A stretch of 34,048 bases of DNA, taken from the NCBI RefSeq assembly GCF_001431465.1, contig NZ_LDJJ01000043.1, positions 1 through 34,048 on the forward strand, given 5' to 3'. A program made the position numbers and the translations under genes. This stretch comes from Stenotrophomonas terrae (lineage in GTDB: Bacteria > Pseudomonadota > Gammaproteobacteria > Xanthomonadales > Xanthomonadaceae). Positions 15,273 through 23,011 of this stretch are shown here, piece after piece (position 1 is the first letter of the stretch; every line of letters starts with the position of its first letter). The notes under the pieces were generated by a model, which was not told the origin of the DNA, searched no databases, and saw only the letters and a program-made list of their open reading frames with translations.

Positions 15273-17756
15273 ATGGCGTTTTCCCTCGCTCCCCGCACCG
15301 AAGCCAGCGAACGGGCGCTGGCAACCACCGATGGCCTGCCTTCGCGTGACGGCTCGCTGCTCGGCCAGCGCCTGGCGCGGCGCTACAAGGACCGGGTCAC
15401 CGGCAGCTTCACCATTCCCGGCCGTGAGGGCAGCTATGCGCCCATTCCCGATGACGTGCCCGAGGCGCTGAAGGCGGCTCTCAAGGCGCGCGGCATCGAG
15501 CAGCTGTACTCGCATCAGGCCGAAGCCTGGGATGCCAGCCAGCGCGGCGAGCACGTCGCCATCGTCACCCCTACCGCATCCGGCAAGTCGCTGTGCTACA
15601 CGCTGCCGGTGGTGAGCGCGGCGATGCAGGGCAACGCCAAGGCGCTCTATCTGTTCCCGACCAAGGCCTTGGCGCAGGACCAGGTGGCCGAGCTGCTGGA
15701 GCTGAACCGGGCCGGCGATCTGGGCGTCAAAGCCTTCACCTTCGATGGCGACACGCCCGGCGATGCGCGGCAGGCGATCCGCCTGCACGGCGACATCGTG
15801 GTCAGCAACCCGGACATGCTGCACCAGGCCATCCTGCCGCATCACACCAAGTGGGCGCAGTTCTTCGAGAACCTGCGCTATGTGGTGATCGACGAGATCC
15901 ACACCTATCGCGGCGTGTTCGGCAGCCATGTCACCAATGTGCTGCGCCGGCTCAAGCGCATCTGCGCGTTCTATGGTGTGCAACCGCAATTCATCCTGTG
16001 CTCGGCCACCATCGGCAACCCGCATGCACATGCCGAGGCGCTGGTCGAAGAGAAAGTGCACGCCATCACCGAATCCGGCGCGCCCACCGGCCCCAAGCAC
16101 GTGCTGCTGTGGAACCCGCCGGTCATCAACCCTGACCTGGGCCTGCGCGCGTCTGCGCGTTCGCAGGCCAACCGCATCGCCCGCATCGCGATCAAGAGCG
16201 GGCTGAAGACGCTGGTGTTCGCGCAGACGCGCTTGATGGTGGAGGTGCTGACCAAGTACCTGAAGGACATCTTTGACAACGACCCGCGCAAGCCGGCACG
16301 CATCCGCGCCTATCGCGGTGGCTACCTGCCCACCGAGCGCCGCGAAGTGGAGCGGGCGATGCGCGCGGGTAACATCGACGGCATCGTCAGCACCTCGGCG
16401 TTGGAGCTGGGCGTGGATATCGGTGCGCTGGATGTAGTCATCCTCAATGGCTATCCGGGCAGCGTTGCCGCCACCTGGCAGCGCTTCGGCCGCGCCGGTC
16501 GTCGCCAGCAGGCGGCGCTGGGCGTGATGGTGGCCAGCAGCCAGCCATTGGATCAGTACGTGGTGCGGCATCCGGATTTCTTCGCCAATGCCACGCCGGA
16601 ACACGCACGCATCTCGCCGGACCAGCCGCTGATCCTGTTCGACCACATCCGCTGCGCCGCATTCGAACTGCCATTCCTGGCCGGTGAGCCGTTCGGCCCG
16701 ATTGATCCGCTGGTATTCCTGCAGGCGCTGGCCGAAACCGAAGTGGTGCACCAGGAAGGCGACCGCTGGGAGTGGATTGCCGACAGCTATCCCGCCAATG
16801 CAGTGAGCCTGCGCGCGGTGGCCGATGGCAACTTCGTGGTGGTGGACCGCAGCGACGGCAAGCAGCAGATCATCGCCGAGGTGGATTATTCCGCCGCCGC
16901 ACTCACCCTGTACGAAGGCGCCATCCACATGGTGCAGAGCACGCCGTATCAAGTGGAGCGGCTGGACTGGGACGGCCGCAAGGCCTATGTCACCCGCACG
17001 CACGTGGACTACTACACCGACAGCATCGACTACACCAAGCTCAAGGTGCTGGATCGCTTCGACGGCAACGGCGCCGGCCGCGGTGATTCGCACCATGGCG
17101 AAGTGCATGTGGTGCGGCGTGTGGCCGGCTACAAGAAGATCCGCTACTACACCCACGAAAACATCGGCTACGGCCCGGTCAACCTGCCCGACCAGGAACT
17201 GCATACCACCGCGGTCTGGTGGCAGTTGCCGCAGGCCACGCTGCTGCGCAGTTTCGCGCAGAAGCAGGATGCGCTGGATGGTTTCCTCGGTGCGGCCTAT
17301 GCACTGCATATCGTCGCCACCGTCGCGGTGATGGCCGATGCGCGTGATCTGCAGAAGGCAGTGGGCAACGGCGACGGCGCCTGGTTTGCGGTGGCTGACC
17401 AGACCGGCCGAGGCCAGCTTCGCGGCAACGAAGCCGGCGAAGGCTCGGTGGAACTGATGCAGAGTTTCGTGCCGACGGTTTATCTCTACGATAACTTCCC
17501 CGGCGGCGTGGGCCTCAGCGAGCCACTGTGGCTGCGTCAGGGCGAATTGGTAACGCGTGCCCTGGAACTGGTGGAGCGCTGCGACTGCAATGCCGGCTGC
17601 CCGGCCTGCGTCGGCCCGGTGCTGGCCGCGCAGGAAGATCAGAAGGGCGAGACGCCACGTTCGTTGGCCCTGAAGGTGTTGTCGCTGCTTCATGCCGAGC
17701 GCTGTGAGCAGGTACAGGCCGTTGCCGCAGACGAGGCACTCGACCTGCTGCCATGA
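15273..17756 (+). CDS. mrfA: MrfA/YprA-type DEAD/DEAH helicase with C-terminal Cys cluster
   Basis: The 827-residue protein is a superfamily 2 helicase of the MrfA (YprA) group, related to Hrq1. The first motor domain has the Walker A PTASGKS (about 100-106), DEIH at 206-209 and CSATIGNP; the second has STSALELGVDIG and QRFGRAGRR. The C-terminal DUF1998 region ends with four cysteines, Cys770, Cys772, Cys776 and Cys779 (CDCNAGCPAC), the metal-binding motif known in MrfA. In Bacillus subtilis MrfA works with the exonuclease MrfB to repair mitomycin C damage, independently of UvrABC. The next gene overlaps by four bases (ATGA) and is a MrfB-type nuclease, so the pair is kept. The DNA lesion handled here is not known. 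The start has only a weak ribosome site. Confidence 0.93.
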   Translation: MAFSLAPRTEASERALATTDGLPSRDGSLLGQRLARRYKDRVTGSFTIPGREGSYAPIPDDVPEALKAALKARGIEQLYSHQAEAWDASQRGEHVAIVTPTASGKSLCYTLPVVSAAMQGNAKALYLFPTKALAQDQVAELLELNRAGDLGVKAFTFDGDTPGDARQAIRLHGDIVVSNPDMLHQAILPHHTKWAQFFENLRYVVIDEIHTYRGVFGSHVTNVLRRLKRICAFYGVQPQFILCSATIGNPHAHAEALVEEKVHAITESGAPTGPKHVLLWNPPVINPDLGLRASARSQANRIARIAIKSGLKTLVFAQTRLMVEVLTKYLKDIFDNDPRKPARIRAYRGGYLPTERREVERAMRAGNIDGIVSTSALELGVDIGALDVVILNGYPGSVAATWQRFGRAGRRQQAALGVMVASSQPLDQYVVRHPDFFANATPEHARISPDQPLILFDHIRCAAFELPFLAGEPFGPIDPLVFLQALAETEVVHQEGDRWEWIADSYPANAVSLRAVADGNFVVVDRSDGKQQIIAEVDYSAAALTLYEGAIHMVQSTPYQVERLDWDGRKAYVTRTHVDYYTDSIDYTKLKVLDRFDGNGAGRGDSHHGEVHVVRRVAGYKKIRYYTHENIGYGPVNLPDQELHTTAVWWQLPQATLLRSFAQKQDALDGFLGAAYALHIVATVAVMADARDLQKAVGNGDGAWFAVADQTGRGQLRGNEAGEGSVELMQSFVPTVYLYDNFPGGVGLSEPLWLRQGELVTRALELVERCDCNAGCPACVGPVLAAQEDQKGETPRSLALKVLSLLHAERCEQVQAVAADEALDLLP

Positions 17757-18841
17757 GCATCAGCCTGGACAAACTGAAAGCCCTGCGCAAGCAGGCAGGG
17801 TTGTCGACGGCGGCGCCTGCAGGGTCTGTAGCACCCATCGATGTTGTGGGAGCGGCGTCAGCCGCGAAGCCAACGATGTCGGATACCGCAAAGGTAACTG
17901 TTGCTGCGGATGCATCCGGTTCTTCGTCGGCTGCGGATGCTTTGCCAGCTTCGCGGCTTACGCCGCTCCCACAAGAACAGCGACAGCAGAACTCTGTATT
18001 CGGCTGGGTCGAGCAGATCCAGCACAAGCCCGCACAGCCGCAGGATGGCGCTGCGTTGCGCCGCCTGCTGGCCACACGCAATCGCGCAATTGCGCCCGCT
18101 TCGCCAGTCGAGCGCGGGCCGGTGGATCGTGATCTGCCCGGCACCGAAATCGCCCCCGGCCTGCATCTGATCGAAGCCTTCATCCCGCAGGCCATTCCCG
18201 CGCAGCCCTTGTCGCTGGCTTTCAGCAAACGTCCGGAAGAAAGCGTCGCGCCGCAGGATCTATTGTTCTTCGACACCGAAACCACCGGCCTGGCCGGCGG
18301 CACCGGCACCCGCGCGTTCATGATCGGCGCGGCCGATTGGCATCACGATGCAGCGCGCGGCGAAGGCCTGCGCGTGCGTCAGCTGTTGATGTCGACGATG
18401 GGCGCGGAGAGCGCGATGCTGGAATTGTTTGCCAGCTGGTTGGCGCCGACCACGGTACTGTCCAGCTACAACGGCCGCTGCTATGACGCGCCGCTGCTGA
18501 AGACACGTTATCGACTGGCCCGCCGTGGCGATCCGATCTCGGCGCTGGATCATGTGGACTTGTTGTTCCCAACCCGCCGCCGTTATCGCGGCACCTGGGA
18601 AAACTGCCGCCTGGCAACCATCGAGCGGCACCTGCTGCTGATCGCACGCGAGGATGATTTGCCCGGTTCGGAAGCGCCTGCGGCGTGGCTGAGCTATCTG
18701 CGCGGTGGCAGCGCGCGCAACCTGCGCCGTGTTGGTGAACATAACCATCAGGACGTAGTGACCTTGGCGCAACTGTTCCTGCGTTTGGTGCAGGCAGAAG
18801 CGGATGAGCGGGCGGAGTTGGCGTTGGAGACTGAGCGCTGA
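17753..18841 (+). CDS. mrfB: MrfB/YprB-type DEDDh exonuclease
   Basis: The 362-residue protein has a ribonuclease-H-like exonuclease domain at about 168-345. The catalytic set is visible: Asp174 and Glu176 (FFDTETTGLAGGTG), Asp245 (YNGRCYDAPLL), and His330 with Asp334 (HNHQD), a DEDDh arrangement as in Bacillus MrfB. It overlaps the helicase stop by four bases, so the two are translated together. The likely role is trimming DNA opened by the helicase during lesion repair. An inverted pair of palindromic repeats lies in frame at residues 31-74, adding an Ala/Ser-rich stretch to the N-terminal arm before the nuclease fold. Bacillus MrfB has C-terminal TPR-like repeats; here the protein ends shortly after the nuclease domain. 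Confidence 0.92.
   Translation: MSISLDKLKALRKQAGLSTAAPAGSVAPIDVVGAASAAKPTMSDTAKVTVAADASGSSSAADALPASRLTPLPQEQRQQNSVFGWVEQIQHKPAQPQDGAALRRLLATRNRAIAPASPVERGPVDRDLPGTEIAPGLHLIEAFIPQAIPAQPLSLAFSKRPEESVAPQDLLFFDTETTGLAGGTGTRAFMIGAADWHHDAARGEGLRVRQLLMSTMGAESAMLELFASWLAPTTVLSSYNGRCYDAPLLKTRYRLARRGDPISALDHVDLLFPTRRRYRGTWENCRLATIERHLLLIAREDDLPGSEAPAAWLSYLRGGSARNLRRVGEHNHQDVVTLAQLFLRLVQAEADERAELALETER
17843..17974. repeat. In-frame REPIN-like insertion inside mrfB
   Basis: GTTGTGGGAGCGGCGTCAGC then CGCGAAGC at 17843-17870 faces an inverted copy at 17948-17974, with a spacer of 77 bases. These are the same units found between genes at 2311-2487 and 13565-13590. The whole element is 132 bases, exactly 44 codons, and contains no stop in the mrfB frame. 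It codes for VVGAASAAKP at one end and ASRLTPLPQ at the other. Confidence 0.92.
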
Positions 18842-18874
18842 GTTGTTGTTGCTCGCCTCGCTTCACTTCAAGAG

Positions 18875-18975
18875 CCTACCCCTCCCCAACCCTCCCCTTC
18901 GCTTTCAGCGAAAGGGAGGAGCCAAGCTCTGCTCCCTCCCTTTGGCGTAGCCAAGGGGAGGGCTGGGGAGGGGTG
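18875..18975. repeat. Inverted pair of CCTACCCCTCCCC-family palindromes
   Basis: CCTACCCCTCCCCAACCCTC at the left is mirrored by GGGCTGGGGAGGGGTG at the right, each arm holding its own hairpin (CTTCGCTTTCAGCGAAAG; CTTTGGCGTAGCCAAGG). The unit sits between the convergent mrfB and M56 genes and probably ends both transcripts. Nothing else is seen in 18842-19023. Confidence 0.85.
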
Positions 18976-19023
18976 CTTTTGCCTGGGATCTAAAGCCAGA
19001 CACCAGCAAGCCCTCCCAAAAAA

Positions 19024-20628
19024 TCACCCACCAACCGGTCGCGCAATCCCGCTGTTGATCGCCTGCCGGATCATCTGCTCGGCCTCACGATTGGCTTTGG
19101 CACTTGCCGCGGCCTGCTGCCGGCCTAGCTCGGCTTGCTGCTCGCCCAGCTCGATCTGTTGTGCAGCGTTCCCGCCGCTGCGCTGTCCATTCTCGTTCGA
19201 CTGTTTATCCAGCAGATGCTCTTGCTCTTCCAATCGCGCCTGCGCGTAACCCAGACGTATCTCATCGACATACAAAGTTTGGAAGCGGTCGAGCAGCGTG
19301 CCATCTCGAATCACGTACTCTCGACCATCGCGGCGCACCCAAAGCAAGCCCTTGCCGTCATCTAGAGGTTCTACGCTGGAAAGATCTATTGATGAATCAC
19401 TCAGCAACAACTTGTCCTTATAGATAAGCGCATGACCATCTGCATTGCTTGGCGATTCTCCATCCAGTTCATCTGTCAGCAGGGTGATGCTCTCGTACTC
19501 ATGACTTTTGTATCCAACGGGCGTCTTTTGAGCAGAAGACGTTGCCTCTGGTAAGGACTTATCTTGAACCTTGCCGTCGATAGGCATGCCGGTGTAATCA
19601 TCCCCCGTGATCGACGTTGCTGCCGCAGAAAGTAATGCGGGCTTCGCCACCAGTCGCATCGGCAGTACGCCCATCAGTGCAACGGCTGTCAGAATCAGGC
19701 CCGCACCGAATCGCGAAAAGGAAGACGTATCCTGCAACATGAGTAATCTCCGTTTGAGGCTGAGAAAAGTCGGTGATGCGCTCGCAAGACCAGTACACGG
19801 CCGGGAGGCGACGCCCAGCTGTAGCAATAGGCGCCCATAGCGTTGGCGGCAATGACGATCACCAGCGACCACTTCCGCATCCACGGCTGCTTCGCGAGAA
19901 ATCCCATATTCGCGAACAGCCAGGTGCATTGCGGGATTGAAAAAGAACAGATGTTTGGCCAAGGCCGGCACCAGGCCCAGCCACAGGTCATGCCGCCGCA
20001 AATGGACAAGCTCGTGGGTCAGCGCCATCTGTAGTTGGTTCCGATCCATACGCTGCAACGCATGAATCGGCAGCATTAGCACCGGACGCCACGGGCCGAT
20101 CAACTGAGGCGAATCAATCCGGTTACTCAGCACCACTCGAGGGGCACGGCGTACACCGCATTCAGCCATAACAAGCGCTAGTTCATCGTTGATCTTTTCA
20201 TCACAGCACGGCTGGGCGGCACGCAACTGATCGCGACTGCAGCGCAATGCCACCAGCGTGCGAATTCCCCCCACCGCAACACCAACCAGCCAGATGGCCA
20301 TCAGCACCATCTCCCACGACCAATCGTTTTTTTTTGGCTGTAGCGGTACAGCGATAGTCGTAGGAGCCGTCGTAATGGTACCGCTCGCCAAGGGTACGAC
20401 CGCAGTCATCGCTGCGTCCGTAGCCGGTAAGAGCGGTAGCTGCAAGGGTGACGCCCAGATCAGCCCAATCACCGACTGCAATGCTACCAACCACCAGAGA
20501 GCGCACTGGGTACTGGGAGGCAGTCGTCGTGTATATCGGCACAGCAACCATACAACCAGCACCAGTAACCCGGTCTGCGCGCTGGTTGCCAACAAACGTG
20601 CGCCTAGCAATTCAAGGGTTAGGGACAC
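19024..20628 (-). CDS. M56 (BlaR1-like) metallopeptidase, second tandem copy
   Basis: The 534-residue protein is a paralogue of the gene just upstream (20704-22524). The N-terminal part has four likely membrane helices and the M56 zinc motif HELVH at residues 205-209, followed by FFFNPAMHLAVREYGISREAAVDAE. The C-terminal part is periplasmic and variable; only its last 40 or so residues match the paralogue closely. It starts with GTG at 20628, chosen because AAAGGAGGATCACAG precedes it and the alignment with the paralogue begins there; an ATG frame from 20685 adds 19 odd residues. Nine A bases in a row (20327-20335, minus strand) lie in codons 100-102. There is no penicillin-binding domain, so a beta-lactam signal is not supported. 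Confidence 0.9.
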   Translation of the reverse strand: MSLTLELLGARLLATSAQTGLLVLVVWLLCRYTRRLPPSTQCALWWLVALQSVIGLIWASPLQLPLLPATDAAMTAVVPLASGTITTAPTTIAVPLQPKKNDWSWEMVLMAIWLVGVAVGGIRTLVALRCSRDQLRAAQPCCDEKINDELALVMAECGVRRAPRVVLSNRIDSPQLIGPWRPVLMLPIHALQRMDRNQLQMALTHELVHLRRHDLWLGLVPALAKHLFFFNPAMHLAVREYGISREAAVDAEVVAGDRHCRQRYGRLLLQLGVASRPCTGLASASPTFLSLKRRLLMLQDTSSFSRFGAGLILTAVALMGVLPMRLVAKPALLSAAATSITGDDYTGMPIDGKVQDKSLPEATSSAQKTPVGYKSHEYESITLLTDELDGESPSNADGHALIYKDKLLLSDSSIDLSSVEPLDDGKGLLWVRRDGREYVIRDGTLLDRFQTLYVDEIRLGYAQARLEEQEHLLDKQSNENGQRSGGNAAQQIELGEQQAELGRQQAAASAKANREAEQMIRQAINSGIARPVGG

Positions 20629-20703
20629 CTGTGATCCTCCTTTCACCGCAGCTGCGGTTTTCCAACCATCGCTTCCAATGCGCAAGCTCCGCTGTCGTTT
20701 ACC

Positions 20704-22524
20704 TCACCCACCAATCGGTCGCGCAATCCCGCTGCTGATCGCCTGCCGGATCATCTGCTCGGCCTCACGATTGGCCTTGGCACTTGCTGCTGCCTGCTGC
20801 CGGCCCAGCTCGGCCTGTTGCTTGCCGAGCGCCGACTGCTGTGCCGCCAGGCTTTCCATCTCTGCACGCATCGCCGGGTTCTCCATCTCCTCCCGCGCCT
20901 GATCAAGCTTGCGTCGTGCTTCTTCGGATGCACGACGCTGTGCGTCGCTGCGTGCACCCGAACTCAGCGCCAGCTGTGCCTGCTCGTTGGCCAGCTCACC
21001 GATGCGCGCACCGATCTCGCCCATGCGCTCACCGATTTCACCCTGACGGTCACCCAGCTGCCCCTGTCGGTCACCCAACCTGCCCTGCGCATCACCCAGA
21101 CGCACGCTTTCGGCATACAGCTGTTCAAAGCGCGACAAGGTTGCCGCATCACGCACCACATAGCGTTTGCCGTCACGGCGCACCAGCAACACGCCCTTGC
21201 CATCGTCCAGCTGCTTGGCTTCGCGCAGATCAGCCATGGTGCCATTCATGACGTTGTGGTCGCCCTTGATCAGCACATAGCCATCGTTCTGGTTGTTGGA
21301 AAGGTGGATCACACCCTGTGTTCGCAACGGAGCCGCAGGTGCGGCAGGGGCCGCCGGCGGTGCTGGCGGCACAGCTGCACGGGGCGGCGCAGGAGGCGCT
21401 GGCGGTGCCGGGGGCACTGCCGCGTCGGCAGCACCGGCCACCACCGTGCGCGTCACCGAACGGGCAACCGGCGCTGCCGGCGGCGCTGCAGGTGCAGCCA
21501 CGGGTGCCGGTGGTGCAGGTGGCGGCGGCGGTACCGGCATGGCCACCAGCCGCAGCGGTGCAACGCCGACCAGGGCGACGGCAGCCAGGATCAAGGCCGC
21601 ACCGACGCGCGGGAAAGAGGACGTGTTCTGCAACATCAGCAATCTCCGCTTGAGACTCAGAAAGGTAGGCGAGGCGCTGGCCAGGCCGGCGCCCGGCCGT
21701 GGCGCGACGCCCAGTTGCAACAGCAGGCGTCCGTAGTGCTGGCGGCAATGCCGGTCACCGGCGACGACGGCGGCATCCACCGCCGCTTCGCGGGCAATGG
21801 CGTATTCGCGGGCGGCCAGGTGCACCACGGGATTGAAAAAGAACAGGTGTTGGGCAAGTGCAGGCACCAGACCCAGCCACAGATCGTGGCGTTGCAGGTG
21901 CACCAGTTCGTGGGTCAGGGCCATGTCCAGCTGGTCATCGCCCATGCGCTGCAGACCACGCGCAGGCAACAGCAATACTGGACGCCATGGGCCAATCAAC
22001 TGCGGCGAATCGATCGCATTGCTGAGCATCAGCCGCGGTGCGCGGCGCAGGCCGTGCGCTTCGGCGGCGAGTGCAAGCGCGGCGTTGAGTTTGTGATCGC
22101 GGCAAGGCTGCGCAGCCCGCAGCTGGGCGCGGCTGGCACGCAGTGCCAGCACGGTACGCAAACCCATCACCAGCACGCCGGCCGCCCACATCGCCATCAA
22201 CACCAGGCTCCATGACCAGCTGCTATCTGCAGGCAGGGGCTGCATCACGATGATCGGCGCGGTGGTCACCGGTGCAGCGGTTGCGGCAGCCTGCACCATC
22301 ATCGGCCCGGCATCGACCGCAGGCAGCAACGGCAACTCCAGCGGCGACATCCAGAACAGACCAACCACGGCCTGCAATGCCACCAACCACCACAGCGCAC
22401 ATTGGGTGCTGGCCGGCAGACGCCGCACGTAGCGGCACAACAGCCACACCAGGCCCGCCAGCAGCGCGGTCTGCACACTGGTGGCCAGCAGCCGACTACC
22501 CAGCAATTCAAGCGTCATCGACAT
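20704..22524 (-). CDS. M56 (BlaR1-like) metallopeptidase, first tandem copy
   Basis: The 606-residue protein has the BlaR1/MecR1 N-terminal module: membrane helices at about 17-33, 42-60, 105-128 and 318-340, and the zinc motif HELVH at 205-209 with REAAVD at 245-250. After the last helix comes a Pro/Ala-rich linker (about 345-415), then a small domain with NQNDGYVLIKGDHNVMNG, then heptad repeats (LGDAQGR, LGDRQGQ, LGDRQGE, IGERMGE, IGARIGE) that should form a coiled coil. BlaR1-type proteins sense a periplasmic signal and trigger cleavage of the BlaI repressor. Here blaI lies three bases upstream and GGGAGG precedes the ATG, so the genes are one operon. The usual penicillin-binding sensor is absent; the signal is unknown. 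Confidence 0.92.
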   Translation of the reverse strand: MSMTLELLGSRLLATSVQTALLAGLVWLLCRYVRRLPASTQCALWWLVALQAVVGLFWMSPLELPLLPAVDAGPMMVQAAATAAPVTTAPIIVMQPLPADSSWSWSLVLMAMWAAGVLVMGLRTVLALRASRAQLRAAQPCRDHKLNAALALAAEAHGLRRAPRLMLSNAIDSPQLIGPWRPVLLLPARGLQRMGDDQLDMALTHELVHLQRHDLWLGLVPALAQHLFFFNPVVHLAAREYAIAREAAVDAAVVAGDRHCRQHYGRLLLQLGVAPRPGAGLASASPTFLSLKRRLLMLQNTSSFPRVGAALILAAVALVGVAPLRLVAMPVPPPPPAPPAPVAAPAAPPAAPVARSVTRTVVAGAADAAVPPAPPAPPAPPRAAVPPAPPAAPAAPAAPLRTQGVIHLSNNQNDGYVLIKGDHNVMNGTMADLREAKQLDDGKGVLLVRRDGKRYVVRDAATLSRFEQLYAESVRLGDAQGRLGDRQGQLGDRQGEIGERMGEIGARIGELANEQAQLALSSGARSDAQRRASEEARRKLDQAREEMENPAMRAEMESLAAQQSALGKQQAELGRQQAAASAKANREAEQMIRQAISSGIARPIGG

Positions 22525-22527
22525 GGC

Positions 22528-22914
22528 TCAATCCTCCCGGCGCTGTGATTGCAGCTTGCTGACCAGCGCTTCCAGCTCGGCCAGCTCGTTGTCGCTGACC
22601 TCGGCCTTTTCCGACATCCACGCCACGAACGGTGAGATCGAGCCCTGCAGGGTCTTCTCGACAAAACTGCCGACCGCGCCGTTGACCACTTCCTGCTGCT
22701 CGGCCGTGGTGCTGTAGCGGAACACGCCCTCGTCCTGTTCGCGCTGCAGGTAACCCTTGGTGCGCAGGCGCTCCATCATCGTCAGCACGGTGGAGCGGGC
22801 CAGCCCACGGGCCTCACCAAAGCGCGCGGCAACCTCGCCGACGCTGGTGGGTTCGTTCTCTCCGATGTACTGCAGCAGGGCCAGTTCCTGGTCCCCGATG
22901 GTCTTGCGGCGCAT
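22528..22914 (-). CDS. BlaI/MecI/CopY-family transcriptional repressor
   Basis: The 128-residue protein has a winged helix DNA-binding part (about 1-75: IGDQELALLQYIGENEPTSV, then LARSTVLTMMERLRTKGYLQRE) and a short dimerisation tail, the length and layout of BlaI. It should bind as a dimer and block its own operon until a partner M56 protease causes its cleavage. The ATG at 22914 was chosen because GGAG lies about seven bases upstream; a frame from 22986 would run through the operator sites. Two palindromes with ACATTTGT lie 11 and 39 bases upstream. The genes downstream are two BlaR1-like proteases, so this is a complete sensor-repressor unit. Confidence 0.95.
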   Translation of the reverse strand: MRRKTIGDQELALLQYIGENEPTSVGEVAARFGEARGLARSTVLTMMERLRTKGYLQREQDEGVFRYSTTAEQQEVVNGAVGSFVEKTLQGSISPFVAWMSEKAEVSDNELAELEALVSKLQSQRRED

Positions 22915-22924
22915 GGCCGTCTCC

Positions 22925-22970
22925 GTGACTACATTTGTCGTCACGGTAGAGCTGCCTACATTTGTAGTCA
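22925..22970 (-). promoter_or_regulatory. Paired BlaI-type operators and promoter of blaI
   Basis: Two palindromes lie upstream of blaI: GTGACTACATTTGTCGTCAC at 22925-22944 and CTACATTTGTAG at 22956-22967. Both have the ACA-TT-TGT core known for BlaI/MecI sites (TACA...TGTA). On the minus strand a possible minus-35 box TTGACT (22966-22971) and a weaker minus-10 box TACCGT (22943-22948) are 17 bases apart, so the two operators would overlap both promoter boxes. Auto-repression is strongly implied. Confidence 0.88.
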
Positions 22971-23011
22971 ATAGCCCGGATGGCACCCTGCCCGCCGTCA
23001 GACTGAATGAT

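Noticed and set aside
15216..17693. 825-residue open frame on the minus strand opposite the helicase gene
   Set aside because: High GC and codon bias keep the opposite strand open. The protein is rich in His, Gln, Arg and Ala without any family motif, and the plus strand carries a clear helicase.
20704..22524. Beta-lactam resistance sensor (true BlaR1)
   Set aside because: The M56 domain is present but the C-terminal penicillin-binding domain is not, and no beta-lactamase gene lies nearby.
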